DNA of 39,810 nucleotides from Entophlyctis helioformis (taxonomy: Eukaryota; Chytridiomycota; Chytridiomycetes; Chytridiales; Chytriomycetaceae): contig JAHLKH010000215.1 of assembly GCA_025526915.1 (NCBI GenBank), positions 1 to 39,810 on the forward strand. The letters are read 5' to 3'. A model generated the notes under the pieces. The model was not told where the DNA came from and searched no databases. It saw only the letters and a list, made by a program, of their open reading frames with translations. Both the position numbers and the translations under genes were made by a program. Below are positions 1 through 8,850 of the stretch, piece after piece (the first letter of the stretch is position 1; every line of letters starts with the position of its first letter).

Positions 1-748
1 AGCGCGTAGATGGTGTCATAGACGAGCGTCCAGCACACGCCCGAGAGATACAGCGGCAGGGCGACCGGCCAGTGCGTGGCGCCGAGGATCGCCGACGAGC
101 CGAGGAGCGCACCCCAGTTGAACGTCAGACCCAGGACCGCCTGTGGCCAGTAGGTCACACGCTTCATGAGCGGGTACGCGGCGACGAGGACCAGCGACGA
201 CGCACCCAGTGCGATGCTGTGCGTCCCATCGCATCCCATCCCATCCCATTGCAGTCCATCGCAGTCCATCCAGCGATCACGCAAGAGTGCAAGAATGTGA
301 GAATGTGAGAATGCCGCCGGGCCAGCCAGTCCATCGACCAGATCCCACTCGCACTCTCCCCCGACTCCGGAACAGAAGGGCCTACCTGTACATATTGAGC
401 TGGGTGAGAACGCCGAGACCGACGACGAGGTTGGCGCCGAGGAACACGACGGCACGGGCAGGCGAGATATCGCCGGCAGCCAGCGGCCTCGTGCGTGTGC
501 GCTCGACGCGCTTGTCAATGTCGCGGTCCCACAGGTCATTGACGATGCAGCCCGCGCCGCGCATGACGAGTGCACCGGTGCCGAACAGCGCGAGCATGCC
601 GGCCGTGGTCAGCGGCGACACGCCGCGAGCGCGGCGGGCGACGAGGCGGCCATGAGGATCGAGAAGGTGCACGGGAGGAAGAGGAGCCATGTGCCTGCGG
701 CTTGTCGAGCCGCAGCAGATACATGTATGGCCGTGCTGGCGCTGGCAT
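1..748 (-). CDS. COQ2: 4-hydroxybenzoate polyprenyltransferase, mitochondrial (partial)
   Basis: UbiA-family enzyme that attaches the polyprenyl tail to 4-hydroxybenzoate in ubiquinone synthesis, in the inner mitochondrial membrane. Exon 1 reads the substrate motif [15 protein letters not shown] followed by [13 protein letters not shown], both diagnostic for COQ2. A phase-2 intron (385-217) joins it to exon 2 with [19 protein letters not shown] and the run [17 protein letters not shown], at the window edge, so the C-terminal third is missing. Upstream, [13 protein letters not shown] and [11 protein letters not shown] lie in different frames. One lost G near 694 and one lost base near 622 would restore a continuous frame. 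The start at 748 (MPAPARPYM) is only the nearest ATG. A presequence may extend further upstream, where the frame stays open to about 1,000. Identity is certain; the N-terminus is not. Confidence 0.93.
221..270. repeat. CCATC/CCCAT tandem repeat in COQ2 intron
   Basis: Imperfect pentamer and decamer repeats of cccat and gcagtccatc fill the acceptor-side part of the COQ2 intron. A similar tttccatcg-type repeat sits in an intron of the trehalose gene, so this looks like intron-tolerated simple sequence without visible function. Confidence 0.7.
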
Positions 749-1091
749 GGCGTCGATCCATGTGCGTGGCGGGCTGGCCGGCGGATGGATGGTGGATGCT
801 GCTGCTGGCGATGTGAGGGGCACGGATGCAGGCGGAGCAGATGGCGGCTGGTGCAGCTGCAGGGAACGGGCAGATGTGGAAAGCGGCGACGACGGCCGGC
901 ACAGCGTGGCTGGGAGAGCCGGGCGGGGGCCGCGTGCAGGCCGTGTGCGCGGGACGAGCCGAGGCGCAGGGCGGCCCAGGCAGAGGTGCACACACGGCCG
1001 CACGGGACGAGGGCGGGCAGCAGACGCATGGGCGGCGGGGTTGAACGGTCTCGCAGCAAGCGCTCAAACGCTCAAACCACAAAACAAACAA
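749..1091. other. Divergent spacer between COQ2 and uL3m
   Basis: This 343-base stretch separates two divergently transcribed mitochondrial-protein genes. Its minus strand stays open in the COQ2 frame and may encode a Ser/Pro/Arg-rich presequence. No TATA box or clear motif was found. The stretch just before 1092 is A-rich (runs of aaaca), a favourable start-codon context for the ribosomal protein gene. Confidence 0.5.
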
Positions 1092-2481
1092 ATGCTGCAA
1101 CTGATCTCGTCGCTGGGCCGGCTGGCGCTTGCACCTGCTGCTGCACAGGCACCTGCTGCTGCTGCTCCTGCCGGCCGCCGTGCGCTGGGAAGCCGTGCGC
1201 TGCCATTCGCCTCGGCGTCTGCCGCCGCTATGAAGGCGGCATCGTCCACGACCACGACCACAGCCGCCTCGCAGCAGCCGCGCTGGCAGCCGGCCTCGGT
1301 GCCCGCCGTCTGCTGGCGACCGTCGCAACACCAGCAGCGACCGAGACGCAGACGACCGAGACGCAGACGCAGACGCAGCCCGCATCACAAAGGACAGCCT
1401 GCGTCCGCCGGCGCCGCTCGCCACGATGCCCATGTCGGACGGCACGGGCCCCACGCCCAAGGCGGCCTTTTCGTACGGCACGTCCCGCCGCACGGGCCTC
1501 GTGGCCCTCAAGAAGGGCATGACGTCGCTGTTTGACGAATGGGGCCAGATGGTGCCCGTGACGATCCTGCAGGTGGTCGACTGCCAGGTCATCCGCTCGC
1601 GCTTCCACGCCGGCGCGGGCAAGTACTACGTCGAGGTCGGCGCCGTCAACCAGAACCGCGCGCACCGCGTGCCCAAGCCGCTGCTGTTCCACTTCCGCAA
1701 GCACCGCGTGCCGCCCAAGATGATGGTGACCGAGTTCCCCGTGTCGCCCGACGCCTGCCTGCCGTCGGGCGTCGAGCTGCCCGCTGCCCACTTTGTTGCC
1801 GGCCAGTTTGTCGACGTGCGCTCAAAGACGATCGGAAAGGGCTTCCAGGGCCCCATGAAGCGCTGGGGCTTTGGCGGTCTGCCGGCCTCGCACGGCACGT
1901 CCGTCTCGCACAGATCGCTCGGCTCCATCGGCCAGTGCCAGGTAAGACAGAGGGAGGATGGAGAGAGGGATGGAAAGAATGGACGGATGGAAACATGCAT
2001 GCGGCGTCGGCTGCGTGCTGATACGACTCTGCGTCTGGATTGCGAATGCTGATCTGGCCGTGCTTTTTGTAGGATCCCGGCAAGGTCTGGCCGGGCAAGA
2101 AGATGGCTGGTCGCATGGGCGGTGTCTTCCGCACCACGCAGAACCTCAAGGTACACGCGACTGGCACGCGTCGCTTTTCATGCCATGGCCATTGCTCCGG
2201 TGCTCACTCGCCCTCTGTGGACAGGTCCTCAAGATTGACAATGTGCACAACCTCATCTACGTCAAGGGCGGCCTTCCCGGCGTCGACGATGCCTATGTGA
2301 GCATCACAGACTCGATCAAGAAGGGCTGGTTCAAGCAGACGTTCCCGGAGGGTGCCGAGGTCCCGTACCCACGTTCATGGGCAACACAGCCGAGCTGCCG
2401 CGTGAGCTGCTTGCACCGCTGCCCAAGGCCGGCACTGTGCGCGACCCCTTCTCGCGCCAGCCTCGCGACCCTGATGCATAA
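1092..2481 (+). CDS. MRPL3: Mitochondrial large-subunit ribosomal protein uL3m
   Basis: Core protein of the mitoribosome peptidyl-transferase region (yeast MRPL9). The body reads [18 protein letters not shown], then [18 protein letters not shown] with the universal L3 signature, [11 protein letters not shown], intron 1942-2072, then [17 protein letters not shown], intron 2151-2224, then [15 protein letters not shown]. The protein should end at 2481 with [20 protein letters not shown]..., but one C is missing in the run at 2368-2370, so the raw frame runs on to 2824. The start at 1092 opens a typical mitochondrial presequence ([19 protein letters not shown]). It passes through three frames before the mature domain near 1420, which two more single-base losses (about 1300 and 1383) would explain; the alternative is translation from 1426. 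Identity is secure from the L3 signature. Confidence 0.92.
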
Positions 2482-2801
2482 GAGCGCAGTCTGTCCCGTT
2501 GATGTTTGGGTTGCATATGGGGTCCAAGAGTGCTTGGGATTAAAAGGTGGAGTGTGCCATTTATTTGCCTTGACCGTGTCGCCCATGACCCGTTTGGCAT
2601 TGGTCTGGTGGGTACGCAGAACATTAGCAGGCCATGGCACGGCAGATCCATGCGTGCATGCGTCTATGCGCGCATGCGTGCACTCTGACCTTGGGCATCG
2701 AGCTGCCGTTTGCAGGCGTCATTGGCCAGACAGCGTGGCTTCCACAATGGTCTGGTGGGCGTATGCAACATCAGCAAGCCATCGCACGGCAAACCAGTGG
2801 C
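2482..2801. other. Convergent 3' spacer
   Basis: This 320-base gap lies between the 3' ends of uL3m (+) and the small helical protein (-). It contains no credible ORF and no canonical AATAAA. Two imperfect copies of a segment with catggcac-g-cag and catcgcacggcaaac around 2630 and 2780 are faintly similar. I see nothing else. Confidence 0.5.
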
Positions 2802-3631
2802 TCATGCCTGTCTCCCGACCTTGAGCATCGTGTCGTAGTCTGCACGCGCTTTTTTGGCCTTGTCAGCACGCTGCTGGATGGCGTCCAGGCGAGCCTCAAA
2901 AGAACGAACAGCGGCTTGCATTCATCGTCGTAGGCCTTGGCTGTCCACAGCACGCTGTCGCTGTCAGGGCAGCGCGCATCTGGCATTCAAGCTGCAGAGC
3001 AAGGCGGCCGACCACCAGCCGCAGTCAGGTCGATGCCGAGTTTCACAGACGCGTCGAGTGCGGTAACGCTCATGGCAGCAATCTCTTTCTGTACGCTATT
3101 GATGGATGCCTGGCATGCATGCAGTGTGAATGCAATGTGAATATTCAGTGAATGCAATGTCGTGAATGCATGCGCACCTGGATGTCGCGCAGCTGGGCAG
3201 TGGCGTCCTTGATGCACACGGCGAGCGTTGCAGGCTCACTCTCGGCGATGGCGCTCAGGTCCGAGATGGCCGCGTCGCTGTGCGCGTTGGTGCATGGGCG
3301 GGGGTAAGACACGGGGTGAGACAGACAGAGTGACAGAGGGGCAGGCAGAGTGACAGGCAGACAGAGAGACACACGTGCACGTCAGGCTGCCGTAGAACGC
3401 CTCGACCGAGGCCCACAGCGTGGCCAGGTGGGCGTCTGCAGTCGCGGCCAGCGCCATCGACTCTTTGACGGCGGCCGCGCGCACGGTTGCTGGCGGTGTC
3501 TCACGCGTGTGCGGGTCAGAAGCGGGCCAGATGCGGGCATATAAGCGGGCATATAAGCAAGCACGCAGGCAGACAGACACACACGCAGACAAGCGCTCAC
3601 CGTCGATCAGAAACACGAGGCTGCTGTCCAT
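2802..3631 (-). CDS. Small all-alpha protein, unrecognised (five exons)
   Basis: Five exons (3631-3601, 3489-3381, 3277-3178, 3109-3016, 2914-2802) joined by GT-AG introns give an in-frame protein of about 148 residues. It is almost entirely helical: Ala-rich N-terminal half (VRAAAVKESMALAATADAH), a middle with ASINSVQKEIAAM, and a charged C-terminal coiled coil (FEARLDAIQQRADKAKKAR). No catalytic motif, membrane segment or signal peptide is visible. The shape resembles small coiled-coil adaptor subunits such as those of BLOC-1 or kinetochore complexes, but I do not recognise the family. The last acceptor is an AAG; using the upstream CAG instead would add AKAYDDE but then needs a one-base frameshift. 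It shares a 98-base divergent promoter with TOM40. Confidence 0.6.
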
Positions 3632-3729
3632 GCGGGCCTGTGCACTGGGGCCCGTCAGCACGGGGCAGCTTCTATCACTCAAGCACACACGAGCACACGA
3701 CGCTTTTCTTCACGCTCGCAAAGTCCCGC
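3632..3729. promoter_or_regulatory. Compact bidirectional promoter, helical protein / TOM40
   Basis: Only 98 bases separate the two divergent start codons, so 5' UTRs and promoter elements must overlap. The sequence carries repeated cacacgagcac units and no recognisable TATA box. An untranslated upstream exon for either gene cannot be excluded. Confidence 0.45.
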
Positions 3730-5358
3730 ATGGCCGCCATTGCAAACTCGTTCTGGGGCCTCACGGACCGCATCGCCGAGGTGCGCACCCGCCTCAACCT
3801 CGTCAGCCCCGGCCCCTACGAGAACCTGCACAGGGAAATCAGAGGTGCGTCCGTCCGTCCGTCCGTCCGGCTGCGTCTGCGTCTACGTCCCGTCTGCCTG
3901 CCTGCCTGTCTGGGCCGTCGCTCTGAGAGTCGTGCGCAGGCTTGGAGCAAGCGAGCGGTTGAACTGCTGCTGCTGCTGCTGCTGCTGCCCGCCAGTGAAC
4001 CGCCAGCCGGCCAGCTCGCCGGCTCTTGCGCCAAGCGTGCAGCGGCCGCCTGCCTCGTGCGCTGCCCTGTGGTCCGCCGCTGCCCTACTCGCCCTGCTCG
4101 CCCACCGCCCGCATACCCACTGACACCTGCGCACGCACGCACGCACGCACGCACCACCCCCAACGACAGGCATGCTGCCCACGTACCACCAGATCGACGG
4201 CGCCAAGTTTGAGCTGCAGTCGATCCTGAGCCAGAACTTCCAGACGTCGCACACCCTCTCGTGGGGCAGCGCTCAGAACCCGCCCTCGTACCAGTTTGGC
4301 GCTACCTATGCCACTGCCGGTGTATGTCCGTGGCCTCTCGCCGTGTCTGGTCCTGCCTTGCCTTGTACTGCGCTGCAGCTCTGTTCTGGCAGCCCTCAAC
4401 TCACGCCTCTGCTCTGACCGACTGATTGCTCTGGCTGGCTCGATAATGGCCCTCGATATAACAGTACTTGTTCCACGGCCAGATCGACCACGACGGCTCG
4501 CTCCAGGCTCGTGCCCACTACAACTGGATCCCTGCCCCGATGCCCACGCAGCCCCCTGCACAGGACCCCAACAACCCGTCTGCTGAGCCGCAGCCGCCTG
4601 TCGTGCCCGAACCGCCCCGCATCTCGTCCACCACCAAGGCACAGGCCCTGATCAACAACTTGAACCCCGCCCACAACATGCTTGTGCTCGAGCACGACCA
4701 CAACGATCTGACCTGGTCTCTCAACGTCAAGTCCATCAACGCCAACCCGATCGACACGGCCCCGTCGTGGGCAAAGTCCAAGAACGGCTCTGCCGTCACG
4801 GGCACCTTCTCCGTGTCGTACCTGCAGTCCATCTCGCGGTCGTTTGCCGTCGGATCCGAGTTCACGTACCAGCGCGCCGTGTCGGATCTGGAAGAGCCGT
4901 CGCTTGCATTCGCCATCCGCTACGCCCCGCCCCCTGCGGTCCTGCCCGCCCCGGCCGTGCTCCCGCCCGGATTCCCCTCGCCATACATGCCCGTCAACCC
5001 CAAGGACTCGACGCAGGTGTTCACCACGACGTGGGCACCCGCCACGGGTCTGTTGAACTCGACGTACTGGCGCCGCCTCAACCAGCGTCTCGAGGTGGGA
5101 GCCGAGCTGCAGATGCTCCTGACGCCGTTTGCGGGTGGTGCACCGGGCAAGCGCGAGGGCATTGCCACGATGGGCTTCAAGCTCGACACGATCTTTGCCA
5201 GCATCCGCGGCATGATCGACACGCACGGCCGCGTGTCTGCGGTGGTCGAGGAGATGATTGCGCCGGGCATCAAGATGCAGCTGTCGGGCGAGATCGACTA
5301 TGCCCGCGGCGGCCCCGGCTCTGGCCGTGTTGGTCTCGGCTTCTCGCTCGAGGCCTAG
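3730..5358 (+). CDS. TOM40: Mitochondrial import receptor subunit Tom40
   Basis: Beta-barrel channel of the TOM complex in the outer mitochondrial membrane, the entry gate for nearly all imported precursors. Three exons (3730-3844, 4170-4321, 4465-5358) give 386 residues with a frame divisible by three. Exon 1 reads PGPYENLHREI, exon 2 LPTYHQIDGAKFELQ and FQTSHTLSWGS, and exon 3 YLFHGQIDHDGSLQARAHYNW, all characteristic of Tom40. The protein ends in a glycine-rich last strand (GRVGLGFSLEA), the beta-signal region used by the SAM complex. Two Pro-rich insertions are visible: PMPTQPPAQDPNNP in the middle and PPPAVLPAPAVLPPG in a predicted loop. Introns are phase 1 and phase 0. The start matches the usual short N-terminus. 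No frameshift was needed. Confidence 0.95.
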
Positions 5359-5617
5359 ACGCCGCGACGCCTGCCCGTCCGCGTCCCCGTCTCTGTCCCC
5401 GTCTCTATCTGTCTCTGTCCCCAACCCCACTCGGATCTCCCTCTGTTGCATCCCCTCGCCCTCGCCCTCGCCCTCTTCCTCTTCATGTTGCGTGCGTGTG
5501 CTGTGCAGCATCCAATGACAACCAACGCGCCATGCCCGCATCTCTTTGGACGTGTTGCGAGCGCCGACTGTGCTTTGCTCAACGGACACTTGAACGACGG
5601 TCGAGCGGTTGCACCAT

Positions 5618-5706
5618 CGACCAGCCAGACAGCCAGACAGACAAGCAGACAGCCAGACAGCCAGACAGCCAGACAGACAAGCAGACAGACGGAAAGCCAG
5701 ACAGAC
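5618..5706. repeat. CAGA/CCAGACAG simple repeat upstream of VPS23
   Basis: About 90 bases of imperfect agacagac and agccagac units lie directly before the VPS23 start codon, within the 348-base spacer (5359-5706) that follows TOM40. The rest of that spacer is C/T-rich TOM40 3' flank (ctgtctc and ccctcgcc repeats). The repeat is probably transcribed as 5' UTR. Confidence 0.7.
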
Positions 5707-7884
5707 ATGACGTCGTCAGACACGGTGCGGTCGTGGCTCCGGCAGGTGCTGCAGAGCGTGAGTGCCGCCTGGCTCAACCACCACCACCACCACCACCACC
5801 ACGCCCCTGGCTCACGCTCTACGCTGTGCCTGCTCTGCGTGCCCGTTGACGGCTTCTCCTGCGTCTTCTCCTGCGCCTTCTCCTGCGTCCTTCTGCGTCT
5901 GCATCTCCTATCGGCGCCGCTGCTGCCCACGCCGGCAGTACCAAGCGCCAGACCACACGTTCCGCGACGTCGAAGCCGTGCTGCGCGACCACATCGGCCT
6001 CGGCCCAAAGACCGACGTGTACAGTGCGTGCCGTCTCTCTGCCATCACACCCGCTCACTCACTCACTCACTGGCCCAACCGTCGGAACAGCCCAAGACGA
6101 CGGCAGACAGGTGGTGCTCCTGTGTCTGCACGGCACCATCCAGATCTCGTTCAACGGCGCGCTCTACAACATCCCCGTGGCCCTGTGGATCCCGTTCATG
6201 TACCCCAAGCAGGCACCGTTTGCCTATGTGGTGCCGACGGCCGCCATGGTCGTCCGCACATCCAAGCACGTGGACATGAACGGCCGGATATACCATCCGT
6301 TTCTGGCCTACTGGCACACTCGGCCCGATGTAAGCAGCGCCATCCGCACAGTCTTGTTCTCGTGGCCGACTGTGCGTGGCATACTCACAACAAGTCGACA
6401 GGCGAGCCTGAGCGCGTTTATCAATGTGCTGCGAGAAGTCTTTGCCGCTGAGCCGCCCGTGTACTCGAAACCCACGAGTGTCGGTGGTGGGGGTGGCAGC
6501 GGTGGGTCGTCGGTGTCGCCTTCGCTGGCGAATCCGATGCAGCGGCCTGGCCCCTCGGCGTCGCCCACATTGGCCATGACTGGATCGCCCACCAGGCAGT
6601 CTAATATGCCAGGATACATGGCGGTCAGAGCACAGGAATGAGTTACAGCCAGCAACCTCAACAGCAGCCACAGCAATCGCAGCAGACACAGCAGACACAG
6701 CAGACACAGGCTGGATTGTATGGCGCAGCAAGACCGCCTGCCCAGTCAAATCCGTTTGTGTACCAGCAGTATGGCCAGACAACCCAGTATGGATCGCCTG
6801 GAACGGCTGGCGCGATGCCTGCTGGCGCAAACGGCTTTTATGCTACCAGCGGACGCGCGTCGCCTGTCCCACTGCCAGCCCCTCCGCCTGCTCTGTCCAG
6901 TGGCACCTATGTCCCAGTCGTGCCACCCAAACGGCCCGTGTCCGTGGTACGTAGTCTGCGCAGTCAAGCTACCATCTTGGACATCCGACTGACTCTTTGA
7001 CTGACTGATCGACATGCGGTCGTGTCTCTGTAGCAGCCAGCTAATGCCGGCCCATCCGTGCTGCCGACTCCGACACAGCCGCAGTCCCGACTGGGACAAC
7101 CGGCGGCAGTCGGTGCATCGACAGGCTTGCAAATCCTCCCGCAGCCGTATGGCAATGCAAACAATGCCGGCAACAACACGTTTGGCCAGATGGGAGCCGT
7201 CACACCGACTCTGCAGCAGCTGCCGCAGCCTGTCCTGCAACCACAGCAGCAAAAGCAGCAGCGTTCAAAGGCCGACGAGGCTGCACGAGAGCTGTATGTG
7301 CGCCGATCGCTGTTGCGCGAGAAGCTCAAGGAGCGCTTCCGGGCCATGGAGGCGTCGCTTTCTGCCGAGATTGACCAACTGCTCAGCGCGAATCGGCAGC
7401 TGCTGGACGGCGAGCGGCGTGTGCAGGACACGCTGCGGTACTTGGCCGACCTGGAGACCAAGCTCAAGGGATCGGTTGATGTGCTGTCCACGCGCAACGA
7501 GGAGCTGCGCAAGCATATCGACGAGTTGAGGGGCAAGCCCGACGTCAACGTCGACAAAGACCTGGCGTTTGACAATGTCGTGCAGAACCAGTTGAGTTGA
7601 TCCTCCCGTGGCTCGACTGGGGTTTATTTCGTCTGCCATTAAGCTGACTGAGTGGCTCTTTGGTGGCTCGTTGGTGGCCGAGTAGGCTGTTTGAGCTCGT
7701 GGTCGAGGATCGCGCACTCGACGACACCATCTACCAACTCAACCGCGCGTTTGGATCGTCGTCGGCGACACGACAGCCCGACCTCACCGTGTACCTCAAG
7801 AACATCCGCAACCTCGCCCGCGAGCAGTTTATGAAACGCGCGCTGATCCAGAAAGTGCGGACGCATCTTGCCCGCTCTGCGTGA
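5707..7884 (+). CDS. VPS23: ESCRT-I subunit Vps23/TSG101
   Basis: Ubiquitin-binding subunit of ESCRT-I, sorting cargo into multivesicular bodies. Exons 5707-5757, 5939-6023, 6091-6329, 6402-6946, 7034-7590 and 7686-7884. The N-terminal UEV domain is clear (VLLCLHGTIQISFNG, YNIPVALWIPFMYPKQAPF, SKHVDMNGRIYHPFLAYW). It is followed by a long Gln/Pro/Gly linker with a QTQQTQQTQ tract, a coiled-coil stalk (ARELYVRRSLLREKLKERF) and the C-terminal steadiness box (DDTIYQLNRAF, DLTVYLKNIRNLAREQF). Exon 4 hits a stop at 6641 because one G appears lost in the GG at 6623-6624; with one base added the coding length is 1,677 nt (558 residues). The penultimate intron uses a GTTGAG donor at 7591. Intron 1 contains a (CAC)n run. 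Identity is secure. Confidence 0.94.
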
Positions 7885-7957
7885 TCCTCCCCCTGGCGCA
7901 TCCAGTCGTGCCACGCCTGTCTTGTTCATCATCCACATGTGGCTCGTGGCAGGCTTG

Positions 7958-7963
7958 AATAAA
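7958..7963 (+). terminator. Poly(A) signal AATAAA for VPS23
   Basis: A canonical AATAAA lies 74 bases after the VPS23 stop codon and just 28 bases before the stop of the convergent SNRNP25 gene, so the two transcripts probably overlap at their 3' ends. Confidence 0.6.
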
Positions 7964-7990
7964 GCGTGCATCGCGAGCCAAGATGAACGC

Positions 7991-8411
7991 TTAGGTCGAC
8001 GATACCGACCATGGCTGCTGCTGCTGCTGCTGCTGATGGTGATGCTGATAGTGTCGACCACGCCCGCCGCGGAATCGGCCACCGCCGCCCTGCCTCACGA
8101 CTTTGGGCTTGCGAGCACGCCGCAAGCGAACAAAGCGCAAGACTGACCCGCTCTCGACGCCGGCCTTGTCCACACGATCCCACTCGCTGCCGCTCAGCAT
8201 GCGCACCACCCGTGGGCTCGTGCCAGACGCATCCGACAACGCCAGCCCAGTCGTCTTCCAGAACCGTGACCACTTGACCGCCACGGCTGCTGCCGACGGG
8301 TCGTTCTGCCGTGCCGTGGCCCATTCCCGCTCGATCGACCGCTTCAAGTCGAACACGGTGGACTGCGGACTGACTGTCAGGTCTGAGAGAGAGTGTGTGT
8401 GAGTGTGTGTG

Positions 8412-8445
<34 letters not shown>

Positions 8446-8697
8446 GGCCAACATACAGAGTGGAGGCAGGCCGAAGCGGTGCAGATGCAGCGTCCATGCA
8501 GCCGACGGGTCGATGGCAGCGGCGTGCAGCAGACGCAGGTGCTGGATGTCTGACGACGGCGGGATGGATGCCAGCGATGCGTGGCTCGACAGTACATCTG
8601 CATAGAGGGTCTTGAGCCGTGCGGTTGCCGTCGTGAGCTGGGCCAGCAGCCTCTGTTGTTGTTGTTGTCGTTGACGATGCTGTTGATCTTGGTGCAT
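7991..8697 (-). CDS. SNRNP25: U11/U12 snRNP 25 kDa-like protein (minor spliceosome)
   Basis: Ubiquitin-like-fold component of the U11/U12 di-snRNP, which recognises U12-type introns. Two exons (8697-8457, 8382-7991) give 210 residues. The N-terminal helical part has the family layout, with LSSHASLASIPPSSDIQHL and HAAAIDPSAAWTLHLHRFG. After a phase-1 intron comes the core: STVFDLKRSIEREW, VKWSRFWKTTGLAL and GVESGSVLRFVRLR. This matches the SNRNP25 order of TVxDLKxxI, WxxxW/FxxxxL and a final GIxxxxxVxFV strand. A basic GRFRGGRGRHYQ tail with a poly-Gln run follows. Other ubiquitin-like proteins can show a TVxDLK motif, but the aromatic WxxFW spacing and the N-terminal segment fit SNRNP25 best. 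It converges on VPS23, and its intron holds a GT microsatellite. Confidence 0.75.
8391..8443. repeat. (GT)n microsatellite in SNRNP25 intron
   Basis: A nearly pure gt run with one ggt interruption fills most of the 74-base intron. On the transcribed strand it reads (CA)n followed by a CT-rich tract and the CAG acceptor. Length variation here would directly change the distance between branch region and acceptor. Confidence 0.85.
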
Positions 8698-8850
8698 TTC
8701 ACACAGTCGCGATAAGGTGCACACATACAAACACACAGGCATACACACATAGCGCCAGGAGCCTGCTAGAGTGGACTGTGTGCAGATGCTTGGCAGTGGC
8801 CATCGCAGTGTGTTCATTCCAGATGCAGCAACAACAGACGCAGCAAGCCG

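Noticed and set aside
382..1622. Long open frames on both strands across the COQ2-uL3m region.
   Set aside because: They are a by-product of high GC; only the frames with COQ2 and presequence-like content fit known proteins.
4400..5590. 397-codon minus-strand frame opposite TOM40.
   Set aside because: It mirrors TOM40 exon 3 and is explained by that gene's codon usage.
5764..5800. CAC repeat encoding poly-His in an open frame.
   Set aside because: It lies inside VPS23 intron 1, between a GTGAGT donor and a CAG acceptor that restore the UEV domain.
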